Shown here piece after piece: positions 45,203-53,190 of a DNA stretch of 64,000 nucleotides. The translations under genes were made by a program, and so were the position numbers. Under the pieces are notes generated by a model that saw only the letters and a program-made list of their open reading frames with translations, did not search any database and had not been told where the DNA came from. Location of the stretch: NCBI GenBank assembly GCA_902363575.1, contig CABJAJ010000002.1, forward strand, positions 124,001 through 188,000. Direction: 5' to 3'. Source of the DNA: Rikenellaceae bacterium (GTDB lineage Bacteria; Bacteroidota; Bacteroidia; Bacteroidales; Rikenellaceae). Each line of letters opens with the position of its first letter. The first letter of the stretch is position 1.

Positions 45203-45243
45203 TAAAAAGACATAGAGAGGCCTTTCGTCAAGCGCCTCTCTAT
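45203..45243 (-). terminator. Rho-independent terminator after tRNA-Lys
   Basis: Minus strand: stem ATAGAGAGGC/GCCTCTCTAT (45212-45243) followed by GTCTTTTT. It ends the tRNA-Lys transcript 13 bases after the tRNA and separates it from the glycan promoter. Confidence 0.85.
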
Positions 45244-45255
45244 GCAATTTTCTTG

Positions 45256-45328
45256 TGAACTCGCTGGGGCTCGAACCCAGGACCCCAACATTAAAAGTGT
45301 TGTGCTCTACCTGCTGAGCTACGAATTC
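45256..45328 (-). tRNA. tRNA-Lys (anticodon UUU)
   Basis: 73-nt cloverleaf read by eye: acceptor GAATTCG/CGAGTTC with one G-U pair and discriminator A; D arm GCTC/GAGC; anticodon stem CAACA/TGTTG with loop CTTTTAA; T arm CTGGG/CCCAG with TTCGAGC loop. No CCA is encoded. It lies at the upstream edge of the glycan locus. Confidence 0.95.
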
Positions 45329-45369
45329 ATCCCTGCCAAATCGGGGATAGGTTCCCGTTTTTGGTGGTG

Positions 45370-45401
45370 CAAATGTATGGATAATTTTTGTTTTCCCAAA
45401 A
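45370..45401 (-). promoter_or_regulatory. Promoter of tRNA-Lys
   Basis: Minus strand: TTTTG (45397-45401), 19 bases, then TACATTTG (45370-45377). It interleaves with the divergent promoter of the carboxynorspermidine synthase gene. Confidence 0.7.
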
Positions 45402-45418
45402 TAAAAGAGCTATTTTTG
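45385..45418 (+). promoter_or_regulatory. Promoter of the carboxynorspermidine synthase gene
   Basis: TTTTTG (45385-45390), 20 bases, TATTTTTG (45411-45418): textbook Bacteroidetes -33/-7 spacing, about 40 bases upstream of the start at 45461. Confidence 0.8.
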
Positions 45419-45460
45419 TTGCATGCAAAAAACGTACGAATCGCTAAAACTCCTATCGAT

Positions 45461-46651
45461 ATGTCTAAAGTTCTGATTATCGGCGCCGGAGGCGTCGGAA
45501 CCGTAGTCGCGCAGAAAATCGCCGCCGATCCCGTCTTTACGGAGGTGATGCTCGCCAGCCGCACCAAATCCAAATGCGACGCCGTGGCCGCCGCCATTGG
45601 CGGAGACCGTGTGCAAACCGCCCAGGTCGATGCCGACAGCGTGCCGCAGCTTTGCGAGCTCATGCGCAGCTTCCGCCCCGACCTGGTGGTCAATGTGGCG
45701 CTGCCGTATCAGGACCTCACCATCATGGACGCCTGCCTCGAATGCGGGGCCAACTACCTCGACACGGCCAACTACGAGCCCCGCGACGAGGCCCATTTCG
45801 AGTATTCGTGGCAGTGGGCTTATCAGGACCGTTTTCGCGAAAAGGGGCTCACGGCCATCCTGGGCTGCGGTTTCGACCCGGGCGTGACGGCCATCTTCAC
45901 GGCCTATGCTGCCAAGCACCATTTCGACGAGATCCACTACCTGGACATCGTGGACTGCAATGCCGGCAACCACGGGATGGCATTCGCCACCAATTTCAAC
46001 CCCGAAATCAACATCCGCGAAGTGACGCAGAAGGGCCGCTATTACGAGGACGGTCGGTGGGTGGTCACCGAGCCTCACGAAATCCACCGTTCGCTGAACT
46101 ATCCGGGTATCGGCGAGCGCGAATCCTACGTGATCTACCACGAAGAGCTGGAGTCGCTCGTTAAAAATTACCCGACCATCCGGCGGGCCCGCTTCTGGAT
46201 GACCTTCGGTGAGGAGTACCTCACGCATCTGCGCGTGATCCAGAACATCGGTATGGCCCGCATCGACCCGATCATGTACAACGGGGTGGAGATCGTGCCG
46301 ATCCAGTTCCTCAAGGCCGTGCTTCCCGATCCCAAGTCGCTGGGCGCGAACTACCACGGCCAGACTTCGATCGGCTGCCGCATCCGGGGCGTAAAAGACG
46401 GGCGCGAACGCACGTACTATATTTATAACAATTGCGACCATGAAAAGGCCTATGCCGAAACGGGGACCCAGGCCGTGAGCTTCACCACGGGCGTGCCGGC
46501 GGCTCTCGGCGCTTCGATGTGGGCGAAAGGGTTGTGGCGCGGCGCCGGCGTGTTCAACGTCGAGGAGTTCGATCCCGATCCTTTCCTGGCCGAACTGGGC
46601 CGGCAGGGGCTTCCGTGGGTCGAGCGGTTCGATATCGACCTGGAGGTATAA
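45461..46651 (+). CDS. Carboxynorspermidine synthase (saccharopine dehydrogenase family)
   Basis: NADPH enzyme that condenses a diaminopropane or putrescine with aspartate semialdehyde in the alternative polyamine route. 396 residues: IIGAGGVGTVVAQKIA at the N terminus, NVALPYQDLTIMDACLECGANYLDTANYE (two adjoining family motifs), GCGFDPGVTAIF and SFTTGVPAALGASMWAKG. Start 45461 (MSKVLIIGAGG) puts the Rossmann loop at the N terminus; a longer open frame upstream crosses the promoter and tRNA. Its pathway partner nspC lies 2.9 kb downstream on the same strand. A classical saccharopine dehydrogenase is less likely. Confidence 0.9.
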   Translation: MSKVLIIGAGGVGTVVAQKIAADPVFTEVMLASRTKSKCDAVAAAIGGDRVQTAQVDADSVPQLCELMRSFRPDLVVNVALPYQDLTIMDACLECGANYLDTANYEPRDEAHFEYSWQWAYQDRFREKGLTAILGCGFDPGVTAIFTAYAAKHHFDEIHYLDIVDCNAGNHGMAFATNFNPEINIREVTQKGRYYEDGRWVVTEPHEIHRSLNYPGIGERESYVIYHEELESLVKNYPTIRRARFWMTFGEEYLTHLRVIQNIGMARIDPIMYNGVEIVPIQFLKAVLPDPKSLGANYHGQTSIGCRIRGVKDGRERTYYIYNNCDHEKAYAETGTQAVSFTTGVPAALGASMWAKGLWRGAGVFNVEEFDPDPFLAELGRQGLPWVERFDIDLEV

Positions 46652-46826
46652 TCGCCGCGGAGGACTGCGCCGCAGTTTCGGCCTTCGTGTCCGTGGCGGT
46701 GTTGCTGCGTGACTTTCGATCGCCGGGCGGCAGGACACGATACAGAGAACGGGTTCGGTGCATGTGCGCCCGGACCCGTTCGCATGTTCGGACGGCGCGG
46801 TTCCCGGATAATAATTCATCGAGGAT

Positions 46827-47921
46827 ATGACCAATCAAACCCTGTGCGGCAGTGCAGCCGATCCCATTCCGACACTGCGTATGCGGAGCCAGCGGCTCTC
46901 CGCGCCGTGGCCCGGCGATCCCGCCTCTCTCGTGGCCTGGATGGGGGCTGTGCAGGCGCAGGACGCACGGATGGCCCGTTGGACGGTCGGCGTGCGCATG
47001 GCCCGCCCGGACGCACCGGCCGTGCGGTGTGCGCTGGAGCAGGGGCGGATCGTGCGGATGCACCTGCTGCGTCCGACCTGGCATCTGGTTGCGCGTGAAG
47101 ATGTGCGGTGGATGCTTCGCCTGTGTGCCCCGCGGATCCGCGCGGCCAACGATTCCTATGCCCGGGGACAGGGCCTCGCCTTGGACGAAAGGCTTTTCCG
47201 CCGGGCGCACGGAGCGATCGCCCGTGCGCTGGAGGGCGGACAGGCGTTTACGCGGGAGGAGATTGGCGCACTGCTCGCCGGCGAAGGATTCCCTTCCGAT
47301 GCCTGTGCGGTGCGACGCATCCTGATGCGCGGCGAAACCGACGGAGTGCTGTGCAGCGGACCCGACCGGGGTCGGAATCCGACCTATGCCCTGCTTGACG
47401 AGCGCGTGCCTGCCGGCGGCCCGTGCCCCGAGGGGGACGATGCGCTGGCGCTGCTGGCCCTGCGCTATTTCGGCAGCCATGCGCCCGCTACGCTTGCGGA
47501 TTTCGTATGGTGGTCGGGACTGCCGCTCCGCGAAGCGCGCCGGGCCGTATGGCTGGCCGGGGACGGACTGGCGGAGGAGACTTTCGGCCGGTCCAGGGAA
47601 ACCTGGATCGTGTGCCGTTCGTTTCCGGCTGCGACGGCTGCTCTTTCGGTCGTACATCTGCTCCCGGCCTACGACGAATACCTGATCGCCTACCGGCAGC
47701 GGAGCCATGTGCTCGATCCGCACCACTACGCCGATGCCTTCAACGCATGGGGCATCTTCCGGCCCGTGATCCTTTCGGCAGGCCGCGTGGCGGGCAACTG
47801 GACGCCTCCGCGCTCGCGAAAGGGGGTGCCGGAAACCGCAATTTTCCCCGACGCACCGGCCATTCCCGCCTCCCTGCTTTCGGCCGCTGCCGACCGTTAC
47901 CGTGCCTTTGCCGATACCTGA
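46827..47921 (+). CDS. Winged-helix DNA-binding protein, HTH_42 family (AlkZ-like)
   Basis: 364 residues of the HTH_42 family, three tandem winged-helix domains. The founding members AlkZ and AlkX/YcaQ are DNA glycosylases that unhook interstrand crosslinks and bulky N-alkyl adducts. The catalytic motif in AlkZ is Gln-x-Gln, and here GAVQAQDARMARW holds Gln43-x-Gln45. LRPTWHLVAREDVRWML and YLIAYRQRSHVLDP near the C terminus are also family-typical. Most such genes are annotated only as winged-helix proteins. No partner nearby. The upstream gap 46652-46826 has an inverted repeat without a T run and no clear promoter. Confidence 0.82.
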   Translation: MTNQTLCGSAADPIPTLRMRSQRLSAPWPGDPASLVAWMGAVQAQDARMARWTVGVRMARPDAPAVRCALEQGRIVRMHLLRPTWHLVAREDVRWMLRLCAPRIRAANDSYARGQGLALDERLFRRAHGAIARALEGGQAFTREEIGALLAGEGFPSDACAVRRILMRGETDGVLCSGPDRGRNPTYALLDERVPAGGPCPEGDDALALLALRYFGSHAPATLADFVWWSGLPLREARRAVWLAGDGLAEETFGRSRETWIVCRSFPAATAALSVVHLLPAYDEYLIAYRQRSHVLDPHHYADAFNAWGIFRPVILSAGRVAGNWTPPRSRKGVPETAIFPDAPAIPASLLSAAADRYRAFADT

Positions 47922-48099
47922 ACTGCATTACATCCGCATCCGCTTCGATGCTATCAAAGGGGTGTCGCAGCACCGACCACTCCGACGAGAAGTTCGATCC
48001 GTTCTTTCGGGCCGGATGGGGAGGGCAATGGTTCCGCGGCACAGGATGTCGGAAGCGGGGTATTGAGTTCCGGATTTACTGTGCGCGGATGATTTTTTA

Positions 48100-48131
48100 T
48101 TGCGGATACGGTTTTCGTGTCCGCAATTTTT
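48100..48131 (+). terminator. Rho-independent terminator
   Basis: Stem TTGCGGATACG/CGTGTCCGCAA (one G-U pair) around GTTTT, followed by TTTTT. It lies 180 bases after the HTH_42 gene. Bases 47922-48099 hold nothing else that I recognise. Confidence 0.75.
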
Positions 48132-48132
48132 G

Positions 48133-48140
48133 TATGTTTG
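48133..48140 (+). promoter_or_regulatory. -7 box downstream of the terminator
   Basis: TATGTTTG matches TAnnTTTG; the -33 region is only T-rich. It could start a transcript through the small ORF at 48253 and the membrane protein at 48443. Confidence 0.4.
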
Positions 48141-48252
48141 TAACGTACTAAACTATTTTGCCTATGGGATAACGTGAATCCGTACCGGTTGGCGTCCGGA
48201 CATGACGCCTGACATATAAAAGCGCATCGGCTTTTTTTCTTACTCTCGAAAA

Positions 48253-48429
48253 TTGGACACTTTCGTACAACGGAAAGAACAAAGGTTGATGCTCGCGCTG
48301 TTTTTCAGCGTGGGCATTGTCTTATATTCTGCGTTGTGGGTCGTCCAATACCCCGGGAGTGGATATCGAGATATGTCCACGTTTTTTATGTTTATTTGCA
48401 AACCGGCTTCTCTGCATGGGAGAGCCTAA
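48253..48429 (+). CDS. Possible small membrane protein
   Basis: An open frame of 58 codons from TTG 48253, or 46 codons from ATG 48289, stops 14 bases before the next gene. The ATG form begins MLALFFSVGIVLYSALWVVQ, a single hydrophobic helix, then a polar tail. No family recognised. The position directly upstream of another membrane protein, after a likely promoter, makes it plausible, but it may be chance. Confidence 0.35.
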   Translation: MDTFVQRKEQRLMLALFFSVGIVLYSALWVVQYPGSGYRDMSTFFMFICKPASLHGRA

Positions 48430-48442
48430 CCGAACTGAATCG

Positions 48443-49384
48443 ATGAAGAAAAACAACGTTTTATACCAAACCGGCCTTTTTGTTTGCGGCCTCTGTCTGT
48501 TTCTTATTTTTCCCGTACATGCCCGTTACCGGGATAGTTCCGGATGGTCGTTGATCGACAGCCGATGCGGGTATTGGGAGCAGTTGTCCACGGATTTTAA
48601 AATCGGTGTGATTCTGCTTGCCGCGGCTGTGGCTCTTACGTTTGTCGGCGTGCTGCTCGAAGGGAAAAAGTCGGGGCCCGTTCTGCGGACGCTCGCCATG
48701 CTTCTGCCGCAATGGATGGTCATCGACACCGTTGATTGGGCGGGACGCTATCCGTCGTGGTCGCTGTGTCTGGCTGGCATCGTGTTGGCTGCAGGTGCCG
48801 TGTGGGGTATTGCCGATCTCTATAACCTGTACCAGTTCCGCAAACTCGCGACCCGATCCGGTCGATGCGCTCGATGGTTCGGGCGGATGCACCCGGCCCT
48901 TGTCCGGCTTTTCTGGGGATTGACCGGGTTGGCACTGTATGTTTACCTCTTTATTTTAGCGCCCGCTTTCTTTTATGGATCGACTAAGGATATTATCTAT
49001 CAGGGTGGCGCATGGCTGGGATTCGCCCTTGTCCTGTTGATCGTGTTTGTTTTTTTACCTCCGGTCGGAAAGTTGCCCGGAACCGCGCGGCTGATGAAAC
49101 CGCTGGGCCTTTACCTGTCGGCCCCTTTGTCCTTTTTTCTCACCTATTCCCTGAACGACGATTTTTGGACTATCGTCTCCTGTGCGTGTTCCCTCGCGGC
49201 CGCCGTTGCTGCTTTTTATGCTTTGTGCCGGGGACCTGAAGCGGCCCGAACGAAAAAGGCGGGCATCGTATATACCGTCGGTGCGCTGACTTTTGTCGGA
49301 ATTTTCCTGGCCGCTCCCATCGCATTCGCCATGCTGATGCCCGAACTGACCGCTCACGGCGCTGAGGCGTCCGGAAAAGAGTGA
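48443..49384 (+). CDS. Polytopic membrane protein of unknown function
   Basis: 313 residues. Start ATG 48443 (MKKNNVLYQTGLF) gives a signal-like first helix; a TTG 42 codons earlier is possible but unlikely. About eight hydrophobic segments are visible (near 8-27, 53-75, 85-95, 110-130, 155-180, 190-215, 225-245, 280-305). No family recognised. Two segments with Trp-Ser patterns near the N terminus (SSGWSLIDSRCGYWEQ) would be periplasmic. Base composition is somewhat lower in G+C than its neighbours, which may mark acquired DNA. It has its own terminator. Confidence 0.65.
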   Translation: MKKNNVLYQTGLFVCGLCLFLIFPVHARYRDSSGWSLIDSRCGYWEQLSTDFKIGVILLAAAVALTFVGVLLEGKKSGPVLRTLAMLLPQWMVIDTVDWAGRYPSWSLCLAGIVLAAGAVWGIADLYNLYQFRKLATRSGRCARWFGRMHPALVRLFWGLTGLALYVYLFILAPAFFYGSTKDIIYQGGAWLGFALVLLIVFVFLPPVGKLPGTARLMKPLGLYLSAPLSFFLTYSLNDDFWTIVSCACSLAAAVAAFYALCRGPEAARTKKAGIVYTVGALTFVGIFLAAPIAFAMLMPELTAHGAEASGKE

Positions 49385-49405
49385 CGGCCATTTCCCTGCG
49401 GGATG

Positions 49406-49439
49406 ACTCCGGAGTCGCAGGACGGCACCGGAGTTTTTT
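49406..49439 (+). terminator. Rho-independent terminator
   Basis: ACTCCGG/CCGGAGT stem with a 15-base loop followed by TTTTTT, 22 bases after the membrane protein stop. Confidence 0.75.
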
Positions 49440-49518
49440 CATGGTCGGATTAGCTAAGTATAAATACCTATTTATCGGAAAATGATCGCCTCTTCGTCCG
49501 ATTTCAGGATGAAATCCC

Positions 49519-49526
49519 TATTTTTG
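49519..49526 (+). promoter_or_regulatory. -7 box of nspC
   Basis: TATTTTTG matches TAnnTTTG, about 27 bases before the GTG start of nspC. The -33 element is weak. Confidence 0.5.
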
Positions 49527-49552
49527 CGTTACTTTTTGAAAGGGATTTCCGC

Positions 49553-50683
49553 GTGACCGACCTGTCCAAAATACCTTCGCCCTGCTATGTGCTCGACCTC
49601 GCATCGCTGGAGAACAACCTCCGGGTGATCGACTCCGTGCGTGAACGCTCCGGTGCCGAGATCATCGTGGCGCTCAAGGCCTGCGCCATGTGGCGGATTT
49701 TTCCGCTGCTGGCCCGCCACTCCGACGGGGCGACGGCAAGCTCGCTGGCCGAAGCACGGCTCGTCAGGGAGGAATACGGCCGCCGGGCCCACACCTATGC
49801 TCCGGTCTATACCGACCGGGACTTCGGGCAGATCATGGAGCTGAGCGACCACATCACTTTCAACTCGCTGGGACAGTGGGAGCGTTTCGCGCCGCAGGCC
49901 ATCCTGCGCGGCATTTCGTGCGGCCTGCGGATCAACCCCGGCTATTCGCCCGTCGAAACCGACCTCTACAATCCCTGCGTACCGGGTTCCCGGCTGGGTA
50001 TTCCGCCCGAGCAGCTCAAGGAGCTTCCCGCCGGCGTGGAGGGGCTTCATTTCCATGTCCTGTGCGAATCCGGCCCCGAGCACCTCGAGCGGGCATTGGA
50101 AGCCGTGGAACGCAACTTCGGCCGTTTTCTCGACCGGATCGCCTGGCTCAACATGGGCGGCGGTCACCTGATGACCCGCGAGGGGTACGACTGCGACCGG
50201 CTCGTGGCGGTGCTTCGGGCTTTCCGGGAGCGCCATCCCGGCCTGAGACTGATCCTGGAGCCGGGGAGCGCCTTCACCTGGCGCACGGGCTTTCTGGTTT
50301 CCACCGTGGAGGATGTGGTCGAGAACGGCGGCGTGCGCACGGCGATGCTCGACGTGTCGTTCGCCTGCCACATGCCCGATTGTCTTGAGATGCCCTACAA
50401 GCCCGCCATTGCGGGGGCGCACGATCCCCGCGAGGGGGAGCGGCGCTGGCGGATGGGTGGCAATAGCTGCCTGGCGGGGGATTTCTGCGGCGACTGGGCG
50501 TTCGATCGCGAACCGCGCGTGGGCGACCGGATCGTTTTCGAGGATATGATCCACTACACGATGGTCAAAACCACGATGTTCAACGGCGTACACCATCCCG
50601 CGATCGCCGTGGCCCATCCCGACGGAAGCCTGGAAGTCGTCCGCGAGTTCGGATACGAAGATTTCAGGCGCCGCATGTCGTAA
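49553..50683 (+). CDS. nspC: Carboxynorspermidine decarboxylase
   Basis: PLP-dependent alanine-racemase-fold decarboxylase making norspermidine or spermidine from the carboxy precursor. 376 residues: PSPCYVLDLASLENNL, PLP Lys42 in IVALKACAMW, GLHFHVLCESGPEHLERAL, WLNMGGGHLMTREGYD, EPGSAFTWRTG, and SCLAGDFCGDW with the active-site Cys. Length as in Vibrio and Bacteroides NspC. The start is GTG 49553; no ATG precedes the conserved PSPCYV strand. Its partner gene lies at 45461. Cysteate synthase follows after 18 bases. Confidence 0.93.
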   Translation: MTDLSKIPSPCYVLDLASLENNLRVIDSVRERSGAEIIVALKACAMWRIFPLLARHSDGATASSLAEARLVREEYGRRAHTYAPVYTDRDFGQIMELSDHITFNSLGQWERFAPQAILRGISCGLRINPGYSPVETDLYNPCVPGSRLGIPPEQLKELPAGVEGLHFHVLCESGPEHLERALEAVERNFGRFLDRIAWLNMGGGHLMTREGYDCDRLVAVLRAFRERHPGLRLILEPGSAFTWRTGFLVSTVEDVVENGGVRTAMLDVSFACHMPDCLEMPYKPAIAGAHDPREGERRWRMGGNSCLAGDFCGDWAFDREPRVGDRIVFEDMIHYTMVKTTMFNGVHHPAIAVAHPDGSLEVVREFGYEDFRRRMS

Positions 50684-50701
50684 TTACGCAAACCGAAATA
50701 G

Positions 50702-51994
50702 ATGAAAGAATTTACACCCACCTCCTACACGCTTCGCTGCGTCGCCACGGGCCGCGAATTTCCCGACGAAGGATGGTCGCTCGACGACCCTTCGAGCCAG
50801 GTGCCCTCGCTGGTGCGCACCGTTTACGCCAAACGCAGACTCGAGGTCGGCCCCGAAGACCACGGGATTTACAAATTTGCCGACTGGCTGCCCGTGAAGC
50901 GCATGCTCAAGGGCTCTTCCGCGCCCGTCACCTACAAAAGCAAGGGACTGGCCGGGTATCTGGGGCTGGAGAACCTCTACATCACTTTCAACGGCTACCA
51001 TCCCGCCATCGGAGCCCGGATGACCACCTGTTCGTTCAAGGAGACCGAGGCTTACAGCGTATGCGCCCGCGCCGAGGAACATACCGACCGGGTGCTGGTG
51101 GTCGCCTCGGCGGGCAATACCGCCCGCGCTTTCGCCAAAGTCTGCTCCGACAACTGTATTCCGCTGCTGCTGTCGGTGCCGGCCGACAACCTCGACGCCC
51201 TGTGGTTTGAACAGCCGCTCAATCCGTGCGTCAAGCTGATCTGCTGCGAGCGGGGCGGCGACTATTTCGATGCGATCCACCTGAGCAACCTTGCGCTGCG
51301 CAGCGACCGTTTCTATGCCGAGGGGGGCGCCAAGAACGTGGCCCGGCGCGACGGCATGGCGACCACCGTGCTCTCGGCAGCCACCGCAATCGGCCGTATT
51401 CCCGATTACTATTTCCAGGCCGTCGGCAGCGGCACGGGGGCCATCGCTGCATGGGAAGCCAACCTGCGGCTGATCGAGGACGGCTCCTACGGGAATCACC
51501 TGATGAAACTCATGGTTTCGCAGAACGCCCCGTTCGTGCCGATGTACAACGCCTGGCGGGTCGATTCGCGCGATCTGCTCGCTTACGACGACGACCGCGC
51601 ACGCCGCGACGTGGAGATCATCGACGCCAAAGTGCTCTCCAACCGGCGGCCACCCTACGGCATTGCCGGCGGCCTTTACGACGCACTGAAAGCCACCGGC
51701 GGCGAAGTGCTCGTGGCGACCAATGCACAGGCCCGCAAAGCGCGGCAGCTTTTCCTTGAACTCGAAGGGGTGGACATCTATTCCGCGGCCGGCATCGCCA
51801 CCGCATCGCTTATCAAGGCGGTGGCCGACAAGCGGATCGACCCTTCGGCCGTAGTGATGCTCAACATCACCGGGGGCGGAGAGGCCCGTTTCAAGCAGGA
51901 CAAGGAGCTCTGGTATCTCCGTCCGTCGCATACGTTCCCCATCACGGCCCAGGCCGACGAGGTGGCGGAGAAAGCCGAAGCCCTCTTCGTCTGA
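50702..51994 (+). CDS. Cysteate synthase (threonine-synthase family)
   Basis: PLP enzyme converting phosphoserine plus sulfite to L-cysteate. 430 residues: GYHPAIGARMTTCSFKETEAYS with PLP Lys113 (quoted as adjoining motifs), VASAGNTARAFAKVC phosphate-binding loop, QAVGSGTGAIAAWE, and LNITGGGEARFK at the C terminus. In methanogens the product leads to coenzyme M; in Bacteroidetes it is the head-group precursor of sulfonolipids (capnoids, sulfobactins), characteristic of Alistipes. It lies just after nspC and ends in a strong terminator. The acyltransferase that should use cysteate is not in the window. A divergent threonine synthase is the alternative. Confidence 0.85.
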   Translation: MKEFTPTSYTLRCVATGREFPDEGWSLDDPSSQVPSLVRTVYAKRRLEVGPEDHGIYKFADWLPVKRMLKGSSAPVTYKSKGLAGYLGLENLYITFNGYHPAIGARMTTCSFKETEAYSVCARAEEHTDRVLVVASAGNTARAFAKVCSDNCIPLLLSVPADNLDALWFEQPLNPCVKLICCERGGDYFDAIHLSNLALRSDRFYAEGGAKNVARRDGMATTVLSAATAIGRIPDYYFQAVGSGTGAIAAWEANLRLIEDGSYGNHLMKLMVSQNAPFVPMYNAWRVDSRDLLAYDDDRARRDVEIIDAKVLSNRRPPYGIAGGLYDALKATGGEVLVATNAQARKARQLFLELEGVDIYSAAGIATASLIKAVADKRIDPSAVVMLNITGGGEARFKQDKELWYLRPSHTFPITAQADEVAEKAEALFV

Positions 51995-52023
51995 CTTTTT
52001 CCGCAGTCCGTCCATTCCATGTG

Positions 52024-52050
52024 CATCCGCCCCCAGGCGGATGTTTTTTT
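52024..52050 (+). terminator. Rho-independent terminator after cysteate synthase
   Basis: Perfect stem CATCCGCC/GGCGGATG with loop CCCA, then TTTTTTT; 30 bases after the stop. Confidence 0.88.
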
Positions 52051-52111
52051 ATGCCGTTTTGGCGGAGTATTTGCAGTTATGGACGCCAGTAATCAATTAA
52101 ACAGCGGAATT

Positions 52112-52372
52112 ATGTTTTTCTTATGGTATTTACTCATCGGTCTGGTGGCGGGATGGATCGCCAACCTGATCGTCAAAGGCCGCGGTTCGGGACTGTTGGT
52201 GAACCTGGTGGTCGGCATCATCGGCGGAGTGCTCGGCGGGTGGCTTTTTTCGCTTTTCGGCGTCTTTGCCGTCGGCACGTTCGGCAGTATTATCACCTCG
52301 ATCGTCGGAGCGGTGGTTCTGCTGTGGATCGTTGCAGCCCTCAGCCCCAAAAGAACCAAATCAACCAATTAA
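52112..52372 (+). CDS. GlsB/YeaQ/YmgE-family stress membrane protein
   Basis: 86-residue, three-helix, glycine-rich membrane protein of the transglycosylase-associated (YeaQ/YmgE, GlsB) family. Seen: WYLLIGLVAGWIANLIVKG, LVVGIIGGVLGGWLF and IITSIVGAVVLLWI. Induced by envelope or general stress in several bacteria; mechanism unknown. Start ATG 52112 gives the family N terminus (MFFLWYLLIG). It precedes the LEA-like gene by 12 bases, so the two are one operon. Confidence 0.88.
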   Translation: MFFLWYLLIGLVAGWIANLIVKGRGSGLLVNLVVGIIGGVLGGWLFSLFGVFAVGTFGSIITSIVGAVVLLWIVAALSPKRTKSTN

Positions 52373-52384
52373 TACGTACGGATT

Positions 52385-52894
52385 ATGAGTCACATGGACA
52401 ACGAGATGCGCAGCTCGTCGGAGCTGCGCGAAGCGGCCCGCAGCAGTGAGCGCGGGATGAACGACGCCGCCGACCGCGGCATGGAGCGTGCGGGAGACCG
52501 CGTATCCGAAACCGCCGAACGCGCCGGACACGACGTACGGCGCACCGCCGACAAGGCGTCGGATCGGTGGGACGAGACGGCGACGAAGGCCTCCGACCGG
52601 ATGGACGAGATGAAAGAGAAGGCTTCCGACAGATGGGAGGAGACCAAAGACAAGGTTTCGGACCGTATGGACGAGATGAAGGACAAGGCTTCCGACAAGA
52701 TGGACGACATGAAAGAGAAGTGGAATGACATGAAGGACAAAGCCTCCGACAAGTGGAACGACATGAAGGACACGATGGCCGAAAAGACCCAGCAGGCCGG
52801 TCATGCCATGAAGGAGGGTGCCCAGAAAGCCGCCCACCGCACCGAAGAGATGGCTACCAAAGCCTCCGACCGGATGAAGGAAGCGATGAAATAG
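52385..52894 (+). CDS. LEA-like hydrophilic 11-mer repeat protein
   Basis: 169 residues, almost entirely Ala, Asp, Glu, Lys, Met, Arg, Ser and Thr, with no hydrophobic core or signal. From residue 56, consecutive 11-residue units are visible: DKASDRWDETA, TKASDRMDEMK, EKASDRWEETK, DKVSDRMDEMK, DKASDKMDDMK, a 7-residue partial unit, then DKASDKWNDMK. This periodicity is that of group 3 LEA/apolipoprotein-type amphipathic helices, which are disordered until they meet membranes or dry. It is co-transcribed with the YeaQ-family gene and ends in a strong terminator. Likely a membrane or protein stabiliser under stress; inferred. Confidence 0.75.
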   Translation: MSHMDNEMRSSSELREAARSSERGMNDAADRGMERAGDRVSETAERAGHDVRRTADKASDRWDETATKASDRMDEMKEKASDRWEETKDKVSDRMDEMKDKASDKMDDMKEKWNDMKDKASDKWNDMKDTMAEKTQQAGHAMKEGAQKAAHRTEEMATKASDRMKEAMK

Positions 52895-52954
52895 CGCCGC
52901 TTGCCCGCCGTTGCCCACACCGGTGTGGACAGGGGCGGATGCGGCGAAGAGAGG

Positions 52955-52982
52955 GAGGACGGCACGCTGCCGTCCTCTTTTC
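52955..52982 (+). terminator. Rho-independent terminator
   Basis: GAGGACGGCA/TGCCGTCCTC stem with loop CGC followed by TTTT; 60 bases after the LEA-like gene. The rest of the gap to 53190 shows nothing recognisable. Confidence 0.85.
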
Positions 52983-53190
52983 GTGTGTCTCTTGCTTTCG
53001 TCAGCCCCAGCGGCTGCATCCTTGCCCTTTGGAACGCAGGGTGGGAGGCAGCGAGCCGCCCGGTTTTCCGGCGATGCAGTGGCCGGTGGCGAATCGGTGC
53101 GCAGTGGTACGGCTCCGAGAAACCGGGCCGGAATGCGTGCGGCCCCTGACTTCCGCGGCGTCCCGGCCCTTCTCCCTTACGGGATTGGAG

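Noticed and set aside
44948-45203. Search for an invertible promoter of the Bacteroides capsule type upstream of the glycan locus
   Set aside because: No long inverted repeats flank the promoter at 45109 and no site-specific recombinase gene is present, so inversion control is not supported.
46700-46800. Inverted repeat around 46750-46796 after the carboxynorspermidine synthase gene
   Set aside because: Imperfect pairing and no T run; left unannotated as a terminator.
51333-51341. Six-base G runs in housekeeping genes (cysteate synthase, hutU, TonB receptor, GT antisense strands)
   Set aside because: Runs of 5-6 G are expected in G+C-rich coding DNA and cause no frame problems; only runs of 9-10 in the glycan locus stand apart.
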